Of a DNA stretch of 64,000 nt, positions 46,455-56,938 are shown in pieces. The stretch lies in the NCBI GenBank assembly GCA_022495995.1, contig JAFEMH010002082.1, positions 62,001 to 126,000 on the forward strand, written 5' to 3'. The notes beneath the pieces were generated by a model, which worked only from the letters and a program-made list of their open reading frames with translations, did not search any database and was not told the DNA's origin. The position numbers were made by a program, and so were the translations under genes. Numbering within the stretch: position 1 is the stretch's first letter; every line of letters begins with the position of its first letter. Source of the stretch: Adenophora triphylla var. japonica. Lineage: Eukaryota > Streptophyta > Magnoliopsida > Asterales > Campanulaceae.

Positions 46455-46480
46455 AACGAATAAAGTATTTGGTGATACTC

Positions 46481-49400
46481 ATGACGGGTGGAAGTACTTT
46501 GAAGGAGATGACGAACAAGTTTGGAAAGCTAGACAAATTTGAAGGACAAGATTTCTGGCGTTGGCAGAAGAAGATGCACTTCCTTTTAACAACATTAAAG
46601 GTGGTGTATGTTCTTTCTACCCCTATTCCGGAATTGCTTGAAGATGACAACTTGGAGGCAATCAAACGTAGATCAAAGTGGGAAAACGAAGACTACATCT
46701 ACAGAGGACACATATTAAACGGTATGTCTGATTCTCTCTTTGACATCTATCAAAATGAGGAATCTGCAAAAGAGTTATGGGATTCTCTTGAATCCAAGTA
46801 CATGGCAGAGGATGCTTCTAGTAAGAAGTTCCTTGTGAGTAATTTTAATAATTACAAGATGGTCGATTCAAGACCTGTCATGGAACAGTTCAATGAACTC
46901 CTTAGAATCCTTGGACAATATACACAACACGGGTTGAAGATGGATGAGTCAATATCGGTTTCAAGTGTGATTGATAAGTTGCCTCCCTCCTGGAAGGATT
47001 TCAAACACACTTTGAAACATGGTAAAGACGATCTGTCTTCGGTTCAACTTGGTAGTCACTTGCGCATAGAGAAATCTCTTAGGGCGCAAGAGGATGAAAA
47101 AGGCAAAGGAAAAGAAGTTGCTGGACCCTCGGTCAATATGATTGATGAGGGTGGAAACAATAAAAACAAAGGAAATAAACGTAGTTTCAATGACAATGGT
47201 TCTGGTCCCAACAAGAAGCCTAAATTGGCATGTTGGAAGTGTGGCAAAACTGGTCACTTTAAGAAGGATTGTCGTGTTGGAAACAACAAGAAAGGCGCAA
47301 GCACAAGTGGTTCGGGAAAGGGGTCTAAGGACCATTCTCAAAACCAAGGTCAGATTTTAATACATAGTTGGAACAGATTTATTAAAAATTCTGTTTCACT
47401 AATTTCGAGGCATTTTATGTGCGTGGATGATGCTATTGCGTGGTGGATTGATTCCGGTGCCACAACTCATGTTTGTAAGGATCGTTGTTGGTTTAAGTCA
47501 TACGAACCAATAGAAGACGGATCTGTCCTTTACATGGGTGATGACCATTCCGCTCCTATTCAAGGAAGAGGAAGTGTGGTGTTGGAATTTAGTTCAAGAA
47601 AAACTATTTCTTTGTTTAATGTTTTATATGTACCTAAACTTCGTAAGAATTTAATTTCTGGTCCTGTCTTGAACAAATGTGGATATAAACAAGTGTATGA
47701 ATCCGATAAGTATATCTTATCGAAGTCTGGTGTATTTGTAGGATTTGGTTATTATAACAATGGAATGTTCATTTTAAATAAAATTCCTGTTAACTCTAGT
47801 TCTGTTTATATGACTTCCTCTGTTGTTGTTAATTCCTCATTATGGCATGCTCGGTTAGGACATGTGCACTATAAAAGAATGCTTGAAATATCCAAAGATG
47901 GTTTGATTCCTGTTATTGATAATAATACGGAAAGGTGTAATACTTGCATGTTAACAAAAATCACTAGGAAACCTTTTAAAAGTGTTACAAGGAATTCTGT
48001 AAAACTTGAATTGATACATAGTGATTTATGTGATTTTCATGCAACTCCATCTTTAGGCAATAAAAAGTATATTGTCACTTTTATAGATGATGCTTCTAGG
48101 TTTTGCTATATTTATTTGCTGCATGCAAAAGATGAAGCCCTAGATAAATTTAAAATTTAAAAAATTGAAGTTGAACTTCAACTTAATGGCTTGATTAAAA
48201 CCTTACGTACGGATAGAGGTGGTGAATATTATGATCCTAAATATTTCCAATCCGTAGGAATAATTCATGAGACTACGGCTCCTTATGTACCACAACAAAA
48301 TGGTGTGGCTGAAAGGAAGAATAGAACTCTTGAAGAAATGGTTAACGCCATGTTGTCTTACTCGGGCTTGAGTGACGGGTTTTGGGATGAAGCCATGTTA
48401 ACGGCTTGTCATCTATTGAATAGAGTTCCTAATAAAAGGAACAAGATTACCCCATATGAGCTTTGGTATAAGAAACGACCAAACTTGACATTTTTGCGAG
48501 TTTGGGGATGTAGGGCCGTGGTTAGACTTTCGGACCCTAAAATGAAAAAGTTGGAAGAAAAAGGTATTGATTGCATCTTTGTTGGATATGCTGAGCATTC
48601 CAAGGCATATAGATTTTATGTTATAGAACCTAATGAATTCATTTCTATAAACACAATTATAGAATCAAGAGATGCAATCTTTGATGAGAATCGTTTCTCT
48701 TCGATACCTAGACCCAAGGATATTATACCAATGTTGGCTGAATCTCAAATGGATGATCATTCAATTGATGTACCAAGTGAGACACCCGAACCTCGTAAGA
48801 GCACAAGAGTAAGGAAAGTTAAATCATATGGTTCTGATTTTCAACTATATTTAGTTATGGGATCAAGAGATCAAATTGAATCTCAATACTCTTACTGTTA
48901 TAGTATAGAGGAGGATCCAAGAACCTATGATGAAGCAATAAAATCTCGAGACGCTGGTTTTTGGAAAGAAGCCATCGATGATGAGATTGGTTCTATTGTG
49001 GAAAATAATACATGGGTCTTGTCTGATTTACCACCAGGCTGTAAACCTCGGGGGTGCAAATCGATCTTCAAAAAGAAGATGAAAGTCGATGGAACTATCG
49101 ACAAGTTTAAAGCTCGATTGGTAATCCAAGGCTTTAGACAAAAGGAAGGGATCGATTACTTCGATACCTATGCACCGGTTGCTCGTATCACTACTATTAG
49201 ATTTCTGATAGCTTTGGCAGCTATTCAGAATCTATTGATCCATCAAATGGATGTCAAAACATCATTCTTAAATGGTGATTTGGAAGAAGAAGTGTATATG
49301 AAGCAACCTCGAAGGATTTGTTATGCCGTAATGAGCATAAGGTATGTAAGTTAATTAAGTCATTGTATGGGCTGAAACAAGCACCTAAGCGGTGGCATCA

Positions 49401-50450
49401 AAAATTTGATGAGGTTGTTTTGTCGAATGGTTTTGTATTAAATCATCCGACAAATGTGTATATAGCGATTTGATGAATCCGGTAAAGGTGTAATCATCTG
49501 TCTATATGTAGATGACATGTTGATTTTTGGCACCGACCAAAATGTAGTTGATAAAACTAAGAAGTTTTTGTCATCAAAGTTTTCGATGAAGGACGTAGGA
49601 GAAGCCGATGTAATTCTTGGTATAAAGATTAAACGGATGAACAAGGGAATTGCAATATCACAATCTCATTATATTGAGAAAATTCTCAAGAGGTTTAATT
49701 GTGATAATTGTTCTAAAGTTAGTACTCCCATGGATCCTACCGAGAAACTTGTATCAAATCTTGGTAAACCCGTGTCACGCTCGAATACTCAAAAGCCATT
49801 GGCGCTTGATGTATGCTATGACAGCACTCGACCGATATTGCTTATGCAGTTGGAAGATTGAGCAGTTCACTAGTAATCCTAGTAGACAAAGATTGGCATG
49901 CTATAACAAGGGTGTTCAAGTACTTAAAAGGTACTATGGACTATGGTTTGTGTTATGGTGGACATCCTTCTATATTAGAAGGTTATACCGATGCTAGTTG
50001 GATCAACCAAGAAGATTCATCTTCTACTAGTGGTTGGGTGTTCTTGGGAGGAGGTGCCATTTCTTGGGCTTCCAAAAAGCGTACATGTATTACACATTCT
50101 ACAATGGAATCGAGTTTGTAGCATTGGGCCGTCGGAAAAGAAGCGGAGTGGCTTCGGAACTTGATATATGAGATTCCATTATGGCCAAAACCGATATCAC
50201 CAATGTCTATCCATTGTGATAGTGTCGCCACCTTGGCTAGGGCCTATAGTCGATTTATAATGGCAAGTCTAGACACTTGGGTGTCGACATAGTATGATTC
50301 GGGAGTTAATCATGAATGGTGTGATATCGGTTGAGTTTGTTCGGTCGCAACAAAATTTGGCCGACCACTTGACGAAGGGGTTAGCCAGAGACTTGGTAAA
50401 TAAGTCTCGCAATGGGAATGGGATTAAAGTCCATTTAATCCTCTAATTGT
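46481..50450 (+). pseudogene. gag-pol of the complete copia element, disabled
   Basis: Translation would start at ATG 46481 (MTGGSTLKEMTNKFGKLDKF). Gag core, zinc knuckle CWKCGKTGHFKKDC (near 47232), protease WWIDSGATTHVC (near 47443) and the integrase start (LWHARLGHVHYKRM near 47840) are in one frame up to TAA at 48158-48160. The same frame resumes with TDRGGEY and PQQNGVAERKNRT (integrase core) and RT (FLNGDLEEEVYMKQP) to 49354. Beyond, frames shift: YVDDMLIFG near 49508 (catalytic), an RNase H part near 49980 (GYTDASWINQEDS), and the C-terminus near 50220-50400. One stop and at least four small indels, several of one base, rule out a polyprotein. The open frame extends upstream without stop into the LTR but has no ATG there. 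Confidence 0.9.
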
Positions 50451-50969
50451 GAGATACCCAATTCCCTTCTAATACAACGTTAGAAGCTTGAATTCAATGT
50501 GGAAAGCTCGCAGTTGGAGATTGGAACACATGTTATTATCTTTCCCAAGGTATGTGTTCGGACTGCAAGTAAAGGTTAGGTTGAAGAATATCTTCTTAAT
50601 AGTTCCTTTGAAAAATTGCAAATGCAGTGCAAGATTAAAAGGAACTACCTATGTGGACATGAAGTTTTGCCGCTTCAAGAAGCTAGGACTTGGCTTCCTA
50701 TATGTTCACTATTCGATATGGACACATGGCTTGTAATAGTGTCAAGATTAAACAAAGAGAATTGTACCGAACTTATGTGTATAGTATCTTCGTGTATTCA
50801 TATGAGTTGACGGGTTCAATCGTTACGACACCCGGATTCTCGAGTATTTGAAATGTGTATTATACTAAGATGAAAATTCAATCGCAAGACATTTTCATTT
50901 ATGCATTCGTTTGTTTCGTTATTTATAAAGTTTAGTAAATCAAAGGATTACACTAAAATGGAGGGGATT

Positions 50970-51718
50970 TGTTGGTGATTTTAGTGTCATCAACTTGTTT
51001 TATTGTAATGATGATTTACTAGAGATCAATGTGATTCGTATTAGACTCGGATACGAGTAAGGGAAAGTGTGGAGTACACACTCGTTTGAGCTAAAACGAA
51101 GTCAACCTCGATAAAGAAGTAAAAGTTAAAGGGTAGCACATTTTGCTGATGTGCTCGACCGAGCAGAGTTCTTGACTCGGCCGAGCGGAGCTTAGCGCTG
51201 GCCAAGTTTCGGAGTGTCATGCTCGGCCGAGGCATGTGCCTTGCTCGGCCGAGCAGTATGAACAACACGGCCGTGCAGTTTAAATGACACGGCCGTGCAG
51301 CTTGGCAGAATTTCACTAGACATGTGTGCTCGGCCGAGCGAGTCCCTTGACTCGGCCGAGCAGTTCCTGAACAGGTGCCTTTTCAAATTGAAAAGACACA
51401 TTGCTTGGCTAAAGTCATGTCTTTTAATTGTACCCTTTAACTAATACCTCTCCATCTGTATATATACAGAGATTGATCTCAGTTGTACATATATGAAAAA
51501 CACAAGTGATACAACAATAACAAAAGCAACACAATTCTCAAGTTTTGATTTGTTCTCTTTGCCTAGAAAACAAATTGCGTGATTGTCTTATCCCAATAAA
51601 GATTTTGTGTAACCCAGGCATTAAGGGTCGAAATACTTTATTCGGAAAGTGGATTATACATGATTCAATCACATATCCGGCCTTAGTATCAAGATCAAGA
51701 CCCCATATTTCCCCTACA
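50970..51718 (+). mobile_element. 3' LTR of the complete copia element
   Basis: Outside the cluster it differs from the 5' LTR by only about four bases over some 530. Inside the cluster (51152-51362) it differs by many bases and small gaps. It ends CCCCTACA at 51718, followed by GAAAA. Confidence 0.93.
51152..51362. repeat. Palindrome cluster CTCGGCCGAG/CACGGCCGTG, 3' LTR copy
   Basis: It has intact CTCGGCCGAG near 51176, 51246, 51330 and 51350 and CACGGCCGTG near 51267 and 51288. The first copy is CTCGACCGAG. It is more regular than the 5' copy. Confidence 0.9.
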
Positions 51719-51723
51719 GAAAA

Positions 51724-52298
51724 TAAATAGCAAAAAAGTTCCTGCATGAATCACCGTGCGGAGCACAGATTGCCGACTATTTAAGAAATCTCAATTTAAT
51801 TGAGTTTTAATCTCTATACTACAAATACGCACTCACTTTATCCTCATGCCCTAACTTCATCCAAAAACGTTAGAAAATGTTAACAAAATTTAATGGGATT
51901 TAACTAGATGCCATGGTGAACTCTTATTTGGATTGAATTTAAATTAGTTGGAAATATATTAAAACTCTCAACCCCAAACTAATCACCACCCCACTTTTAT
52001 TCATCAACAAGAATGAGAAATGAATGTACTAATTATCCAGCTGATTTATGTTTTGATAATCCAAAAATGATGATGGACTTTGATCCGACGATGAAACAAT
52101 TGCATTCGCCGATATCGACCACCGAAGCCATCCCCTCTACTCCATCTCCGCCACAAGTCTCAACCACGCCTTCATATCTTCACCTTCTCCCGCCTGAACC
52201 AGAATAGAAACCCTCTCAATAATGAAACCTTCAATTTCCACGACAATTGTCATCTTTGGGTAAGTTAATTGTTTCTAGCAAATTTGAAACGTTGTTGC
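51724..52298. other. Intergenic DNA, no gene recognised
   Basis: It begins AT-rich. A short Pro/Thr-rich frame at 52013-52207 (MRNECTNYPADLCFDNPK) has an ATG but no recognisable domain. The last five bases, GTTGC, are the target duplication of the next element. Confidence 0.35.
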
Positions 52299-53649
52299 TA
52301 TTAGAATAAAGAGTGTTAGATGAAGTCAATCAAAACAGGGAAGAGAGAAATTGAATTGAATGACTCAATTAATTATGATATTAGAGGTACATATTTATAG
52401 GGTTACAATGGAGAGGTAATTTCCTAGAAGGAGAAGGATTCCAATCTAATACAAAGATTGTGTTTCCTAATCTAATACAAGGATTGTGTTTCCTAATCTA
52501 TATATAACAATATATACTTGCTTCCTAAACTATATATAACAATATATACTTGAATATAATATTATGATATTATATTCCTAATATGCTCCCGCAAGATGGA
52601 CGGTCGATAGGAGAGTCCAATCTTGGACATAATTACATGAAGACTTGTTGCCGAAGACGTTGATGTTGTTGAAGACTTTGATGAAGATGTTGTTGTTGCT
52701 GAAGCTACAACCCAGTTTGCACGCATGGTAGTACAACCATTTTTTTTTTTAATTACGTCGTGATGACGAGAATTTTACGTCGTAACGACGAGAAATTTTG
52801 ATTTGGGTTATGAGTTTTACGTCACACGGACGACTTTGATTTGGGTTATGAGTTTTACGTCACACGGACGACTTTGGTTTGGGTTATGAGTTTTACGTCA
52901 CACTGACGAATGTGGTTTGGGTTATGAGTTTTACGTCACACGGACGACTTTGGTTTGGGTTATAAGTTTTACGTCACACGGACGACTGTGGTTTGGGTTA
53001 TGAGTTTTACGTCACACGGACGACTTTGGCTTGGGTTATGAGTTTTACGTCACACGGACGACTTTGGTTTGGTTTATGAGTTTTACGTCACACGGACGAC
53101 TTTGGTTTGGGTTATGTTTTACGTCTCAAGGACGACTTTGTGTCTCATCGACTAGGTCTCAATGACGATGTTATGTCTCGACAACGAATTGGGTTTGTTT
53201 TTCCAAGGGAGATTAAGTGAAAAGGAGAAAAAAAATACTCAACGTTACATTGAGATAAGAGAAGAAAAAATTAAGAAGAAAAAAAATTTGGTGGGGGCTT
53301 TGGTAGTTGGTGGCGGAAGTAAGGTGGCAGAGAAGTTCTTCTATGGATCTTAGCTCTGATACCATATTAGAATAAAGAGAGTTAGACGAAGTCAATCAAA
53401 ACAGGGAAGAGAGAAATTGAATTGAATGACTCAATTAATTATGATATTAGAGGTACATATTTATAGGGTTACAATGGAGAGGTAATCTCCTAGAAGGAGA
53501 AGGATTCCAATCTAATACAAAGATTGTGTTTCCTAATCTAATACAAGGATTGTGTTTCCTAATCTATATATAACAATATATACTTGTTTCCTAAACTGTA
53601 TATAACAATATATACTTGAATATAATATTATGATATTATATTCCTAATA
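52299..53649 (-). mobile_element. TRIM-like non-autonomous LTR element, 1351 bp, TA...TA ends
   Basis: Two 285-bp LTRs (52299-52583 and 53365-53649) are nearly identical and flanked by GTTGC at 52294-52298 and 53650-53654. On the minus strand each LTR begins TATTAGGAATATAA and ends CTCTTTATTCTAATA, so the ends are TA...TA rather than TG...CA. The primer site TGGTATCAGAGC (complement at 53353-53364) directly follows the right LTR, and a purine-rich TTGCGGGAGCA precedes the left LTR. The 781-bp inside has no gag or pol; it must be moved by another element's proteins. It carries a 38-bp tandem array. Confidence 0.9.
52801..53139. repeat. 38-bp tandem array inside the TRIM-like element
   Basis: The unit (GGGTTATGAGTTTTACGTCA then CACGGACGACTTTGGTTT) has ACGTCA at 52819, 52857, 52895, 52933, 52971, 53009, 53047 and 53085, an exact 38-base step, with a worn ninth unit at 53121. 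ACGTCA (TGACGT) is the core bound by many bZIP proteins of TGA type. A more diverged start with ACGTCGT units lies at 52754-52795. Confidence 0.92.
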
Positions 53650-53837
53650 GTTGCATCGTTAGTTCCTAGCCCTTGCCGCTGGTTAGTATTTCACATGTGT
53701 AGTTCGATTTATATGCATCTCTGATTGGGCAAGTAATGTAGAGCTTGGATTCGTCGAAAATTGGGGTTAGAGTTTGGAAAGAGGATTGAGTGAAATTGGT
53801 TGGCGGTGAAGAGGTTGAATCAAAGACTAGTTCAAAT

Positions 53838-56180
53838 TGATGAGCCCGGACCAGCTGGACCGGGTCCACGCTTGGTCTGGTTCAAGGAGCCAGTGACGTG
53901 GCACTCCCTAGACCGCCGGAGTCAAGACCACGGACAGATAGACCCCTAAGGTCAAGACCGCGCTCCTCTCCGCATCACCCTACTCCAGACCGGAGGGATC
54001 CTAACCGCTGGCTTGGTGCCCTCAGGAGGTATGACCGCTCCACCCGTGCCCGCGTCAAATACCTTTGACTGCGCCTAAGGTGTTGACCGCGGGCTCACAC
54101 CTACCTCCCGGTTATCTCACCCGCCTCCCGGTTAATGGCAAACCTTACTGAGCAAGTTAGCTTACTGGCTCTGACAGGTAAGTTGTCGGCTCACTCCCAT
54201 CGCATTCAATGCGGCTCAGACAGGCGCCTACTATTGCCATTAATGCGCCGCACCGGATACACGACTTCTGTCCACATCAGCGACATCCCCTCTGATAGAG
54301 GATCCCCCTTCCCTGACAAACCCAATCAGATGCGGACACGTGTATGCGGTCAAATACCAAAGTGCCCCTTAGGGCTGACCTCATGGCTTATGTCAGCGGG
54401 CAGCTCCTCATTGCCTATAAATTGAAGACCTTTGTCCCCTTGGACAAGGTAAGTTCCAAATATACATTGTAAGCCATATTTCTCTAAACCCTAAACACAC
54501 ACACACACTCCAAGACATTCAAACGTCTTATATAAATCTCACTATTCTTACTCCTGAGTTGGAGTTACATCCAACTTTGACCTTAACGATGCTTATTTGT
54601 GTTGTGTTTTAGGTACCACTTCCATCACCAAATATATCCTGCCAGATATCCTTGAACCGCTCTGACCCTGAAAAGCTTGGCGTCATCAGTGGTTCCATTG
54701 CCGGGAAGCATTTCATTTTGTTTCTCGTAAATTCTTTGCTTTCAGACACCCCTCGTGTTCTAAACAACTGACTGTCAAAAGGCTCTTCTTTTCAGTCATT
54801 TTCTTTTTTTAATATGTCTAGAACCTTGGAGAATGCTGGTCATTTGACCATTGAGGGGGATGACCATGCGTCCCCTTCCAATTTCAATAAGGATAGACCC
54901 ACTACCTTTATTTTTAACAGGATGGGAGCCCGTTCTCAGGGCCAAAACACCCTCTCCCCCGCTCAAAAGGCTTTATACAGGCTGACGGATGAAGCACGAG
55001 CTAGGAAAGCCCAAGCTCTCCTAAACAACAGCCCAAAAACTCCTAACGCTCCTACTAAAACTGCCTCCCCAAACACTCCCTTCTCCTCAGAGCAGATCCT
55101 GAAGAGGTAGGAGATCCTGACCGCTAAGTCCAAACTGGTGGTTGAGGCCATGGCCATCAACGATGCTCAGATGGAGATGTTTGAGATAGAGGCAAACGGT
55201 GGAATACCACTCCCACAAGGGTCCCAAAGGTTCTCCCAACGAGCCCCTGCTAACTCGCTTGCTAGTCAAGCTAGGGGGGCAAAACGGGATGGACCAGCCC
55301 TAAACCACGGTTAGGTGCCCAGACCCAGTGTGGTGCATGTAGAGGATAGCGAGGAAGTTGGGGAAGAAAGCACAATCTAATCGCCATGCGAGGTCCCAAG
55401 CCAGACCCTTGGCTCCGGCCAGGGAAAAGGCCGTGACTCCACGTGCCAAGAAACAGAAGGTTGACATTTATACCCGATCGGCGAATAATTCAGCCACGGG
55501 GAACCCGTTCTCAGGGCCAAAACACCCTCTCCCCTGCTCAAAAGGCTTTACACAGGCTGACGGATGAAGCACGAGCTGAGAAAGCCCAAGCTCTCCTAAA
55601 CAACACTAAAACTGCCTCCCCAAACACTCCCCTCTCCCCCGAGCAGATCCTGAAGAGGCAGGAGATCCTGGCCACTAAGTCCAAACTGGTGGCTGAGGCC
55701 ATGGCCATCAACGACGCTCAGATGGAGATGTTTGAGATAGAGGCAAACGGTGGAATACCACTCCCACAAGGGTCCCAAAGGTTCTCCCAACGAGCCCCTG
55801 CTAACTCGCTTGCTAGTCAAGCTAGGTGGGCAAAATGGGATGAGCCAGCCCTAAACCGCGGTCAGGTGCCCAGGCTCAGTATGGTGCATGTAGAGGATAG
55901 CGAGGAAGTTGGGGAAGAAGCACAATCTAATCGCCGTGCGAGGTCCCAAGCCAGACCCTTGGCACCGGCCAGGGAAAAGGCCGTGACTCCACGTGCCAAG
56001 AAACAGAAGGTTGACAATCAGAGCCCTAAATATGTCAAATTTATGAACAAAATGTTGGAGACCCACCAAAAAACGGCCTAGAGGTGTGGTCGCACCATGG
56101 ATGCTTTTAGCGACAAGATTGCTCGGGCACCCATTCAGAAGGGCAAGCCCCCCAAATGGAGACATACGATGGCTCTAAAA
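53838..56180 (+). mobile_element. Second Retand-type copy: 5' LTR and gag, truncated
   Basis: The LTR is 53838-54688 (851 bp, TGATGAGCCCGGA to GCGTCATCA), followed by primer site TGGTTCCATTGCCGGGA at 54690-54706. Gag is tandemly duplicated, and Retand sequence stops at about 56180, where copia sequence begins. No RT, integrase or 3' LTR of this copy is in the window. Confidence 0.9.
54814..56170 (+). pseudogene. Retand gag with a 0.55 kb internal tandem duplication
   Basis: It starts MSRTLENAGHLTIEGDDHAS at 54814, like the copy at 27765. The segment 54928-55466 is repeated as 55503-56016. In the first unit the codon after QILKR is TAG; in the second it is CAG and the frame is open for about 212 codons (55443-56081). 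The second unit lacks about 25 bases present in the first. The frame then closes at TAG near 56079. Confidence 0.85.
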
Positions 56181-56913
56181 CATCCTTGGTATCAAGATCT
56201 ATAGAGATAGATCAAAGAGGATCATTGGTTTGAATGATATTCCATACGCATCGGCTATTGGTTTTATCATGTACGCTATGATTTGTACTAGACCCGACGT
56301 CTCGTATGCTTTGAGCATGACAAGTCATTACCAATCTGATCCGGGTGAGAACCATTGGATGGCAGTCAAGACGATCCTAAAGTACTTACGAAGGACTAAG
56401 GATGCGTTCTTGGTATTTGGAGGGATGGAAGAAGATCTTGTTGTAAGAGGTTACACAGATGCTAGCTTCCAAACCGACATAGATGATTTTCGATCGCAGT
56501 CGGGATTTGTGTTTATGCTTAACGGAGGTGTGATATGTTGGAAAAGTTCCAAGCAGAGTAATATTGCCGATTATACTACTGAGGCCGAATATATAGCAGC
56601 ATTCGATGCAACTAAGGAGACAGTTTTGATCAAGAAGTTCATTAGTGACTTGGAAGTTGTTCCAAGTATGACTAATCCGGTGGAACTTTACTGTGACAAC
56701 AATGGTGCCATTGCGCAAACAAAGGAACCAAGGTCACGCCAGAGATCCAAACATATACTTAGACATTTCTATCTCATTCGAGAGTTCATTGATAGGGGAG
56801 ACGTTAAGATATGCAAAGTATCAACCGATGATAACATTGTGGATCCGCTTACAAAGCCCCTCGCACAAGCTAAGCATGATGGTCAAGTGAGGTCCATGGG
56901 TATAGATACATAG
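56181..56913 (+). pseudogene. copia RT end and RNase H fragment, with internal deletion
   Basis: The open part starts ILGIKIYRDRSKRIIGLND at about 56188, then jumps to IPYASAIGFIMYAMICTRPD, so roughly 55 residues usual in this family are missing. RNase H follows with GYTDASFQTDIDDFRSQSGF, TEAEYIAA and LYCDNNGAIAQTKEPR, and the frame ends at 56913. The open frame from 56230 uses TTG, so it has no true start. It is the 3' end of a different copia family from the 45710 element. The normal left part is absent. Confidence 0.85.
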
Positions 56914-56938
56914 ATGGAGCCTAGTGCAAGTGAGAGAT

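Larger units (their letters stand above)
45710..51718 (+). mobile_element. Complete copia retrotransposon, 6.0 kb, GAAAA target duplication
   Basis: The LTRs are 45710-46454 (745 bp) and 50970-51718 (749 bp), both from TGTTGGTGATTTTAG to CCCCTACA, with GAAAA at 45705-45709 and 51719-51723. The polypurine tract AAAATGGAGGGGA is at 50955-50967. A TATATATA box is at 46195-46202 in the LTR. The LTRs are nearly identical outside the palindrome cluster, so the insertion looks young, yet the coding part has a stop and several frameshifts. No usual primer site TGGTATCAGAGC follows the LTR. Confidence 0.95.

Noticed and set aside
52013..52207. 64-codon frame with ATG
   Set aside because: No known family or splice partner; could be a short real exon but nothing supports it.
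52801..53139. CRISPR-like repeat array
   Set aside because: The 38-bp units are directly joined tandem repeats without variable spacers, in a plant transposon.
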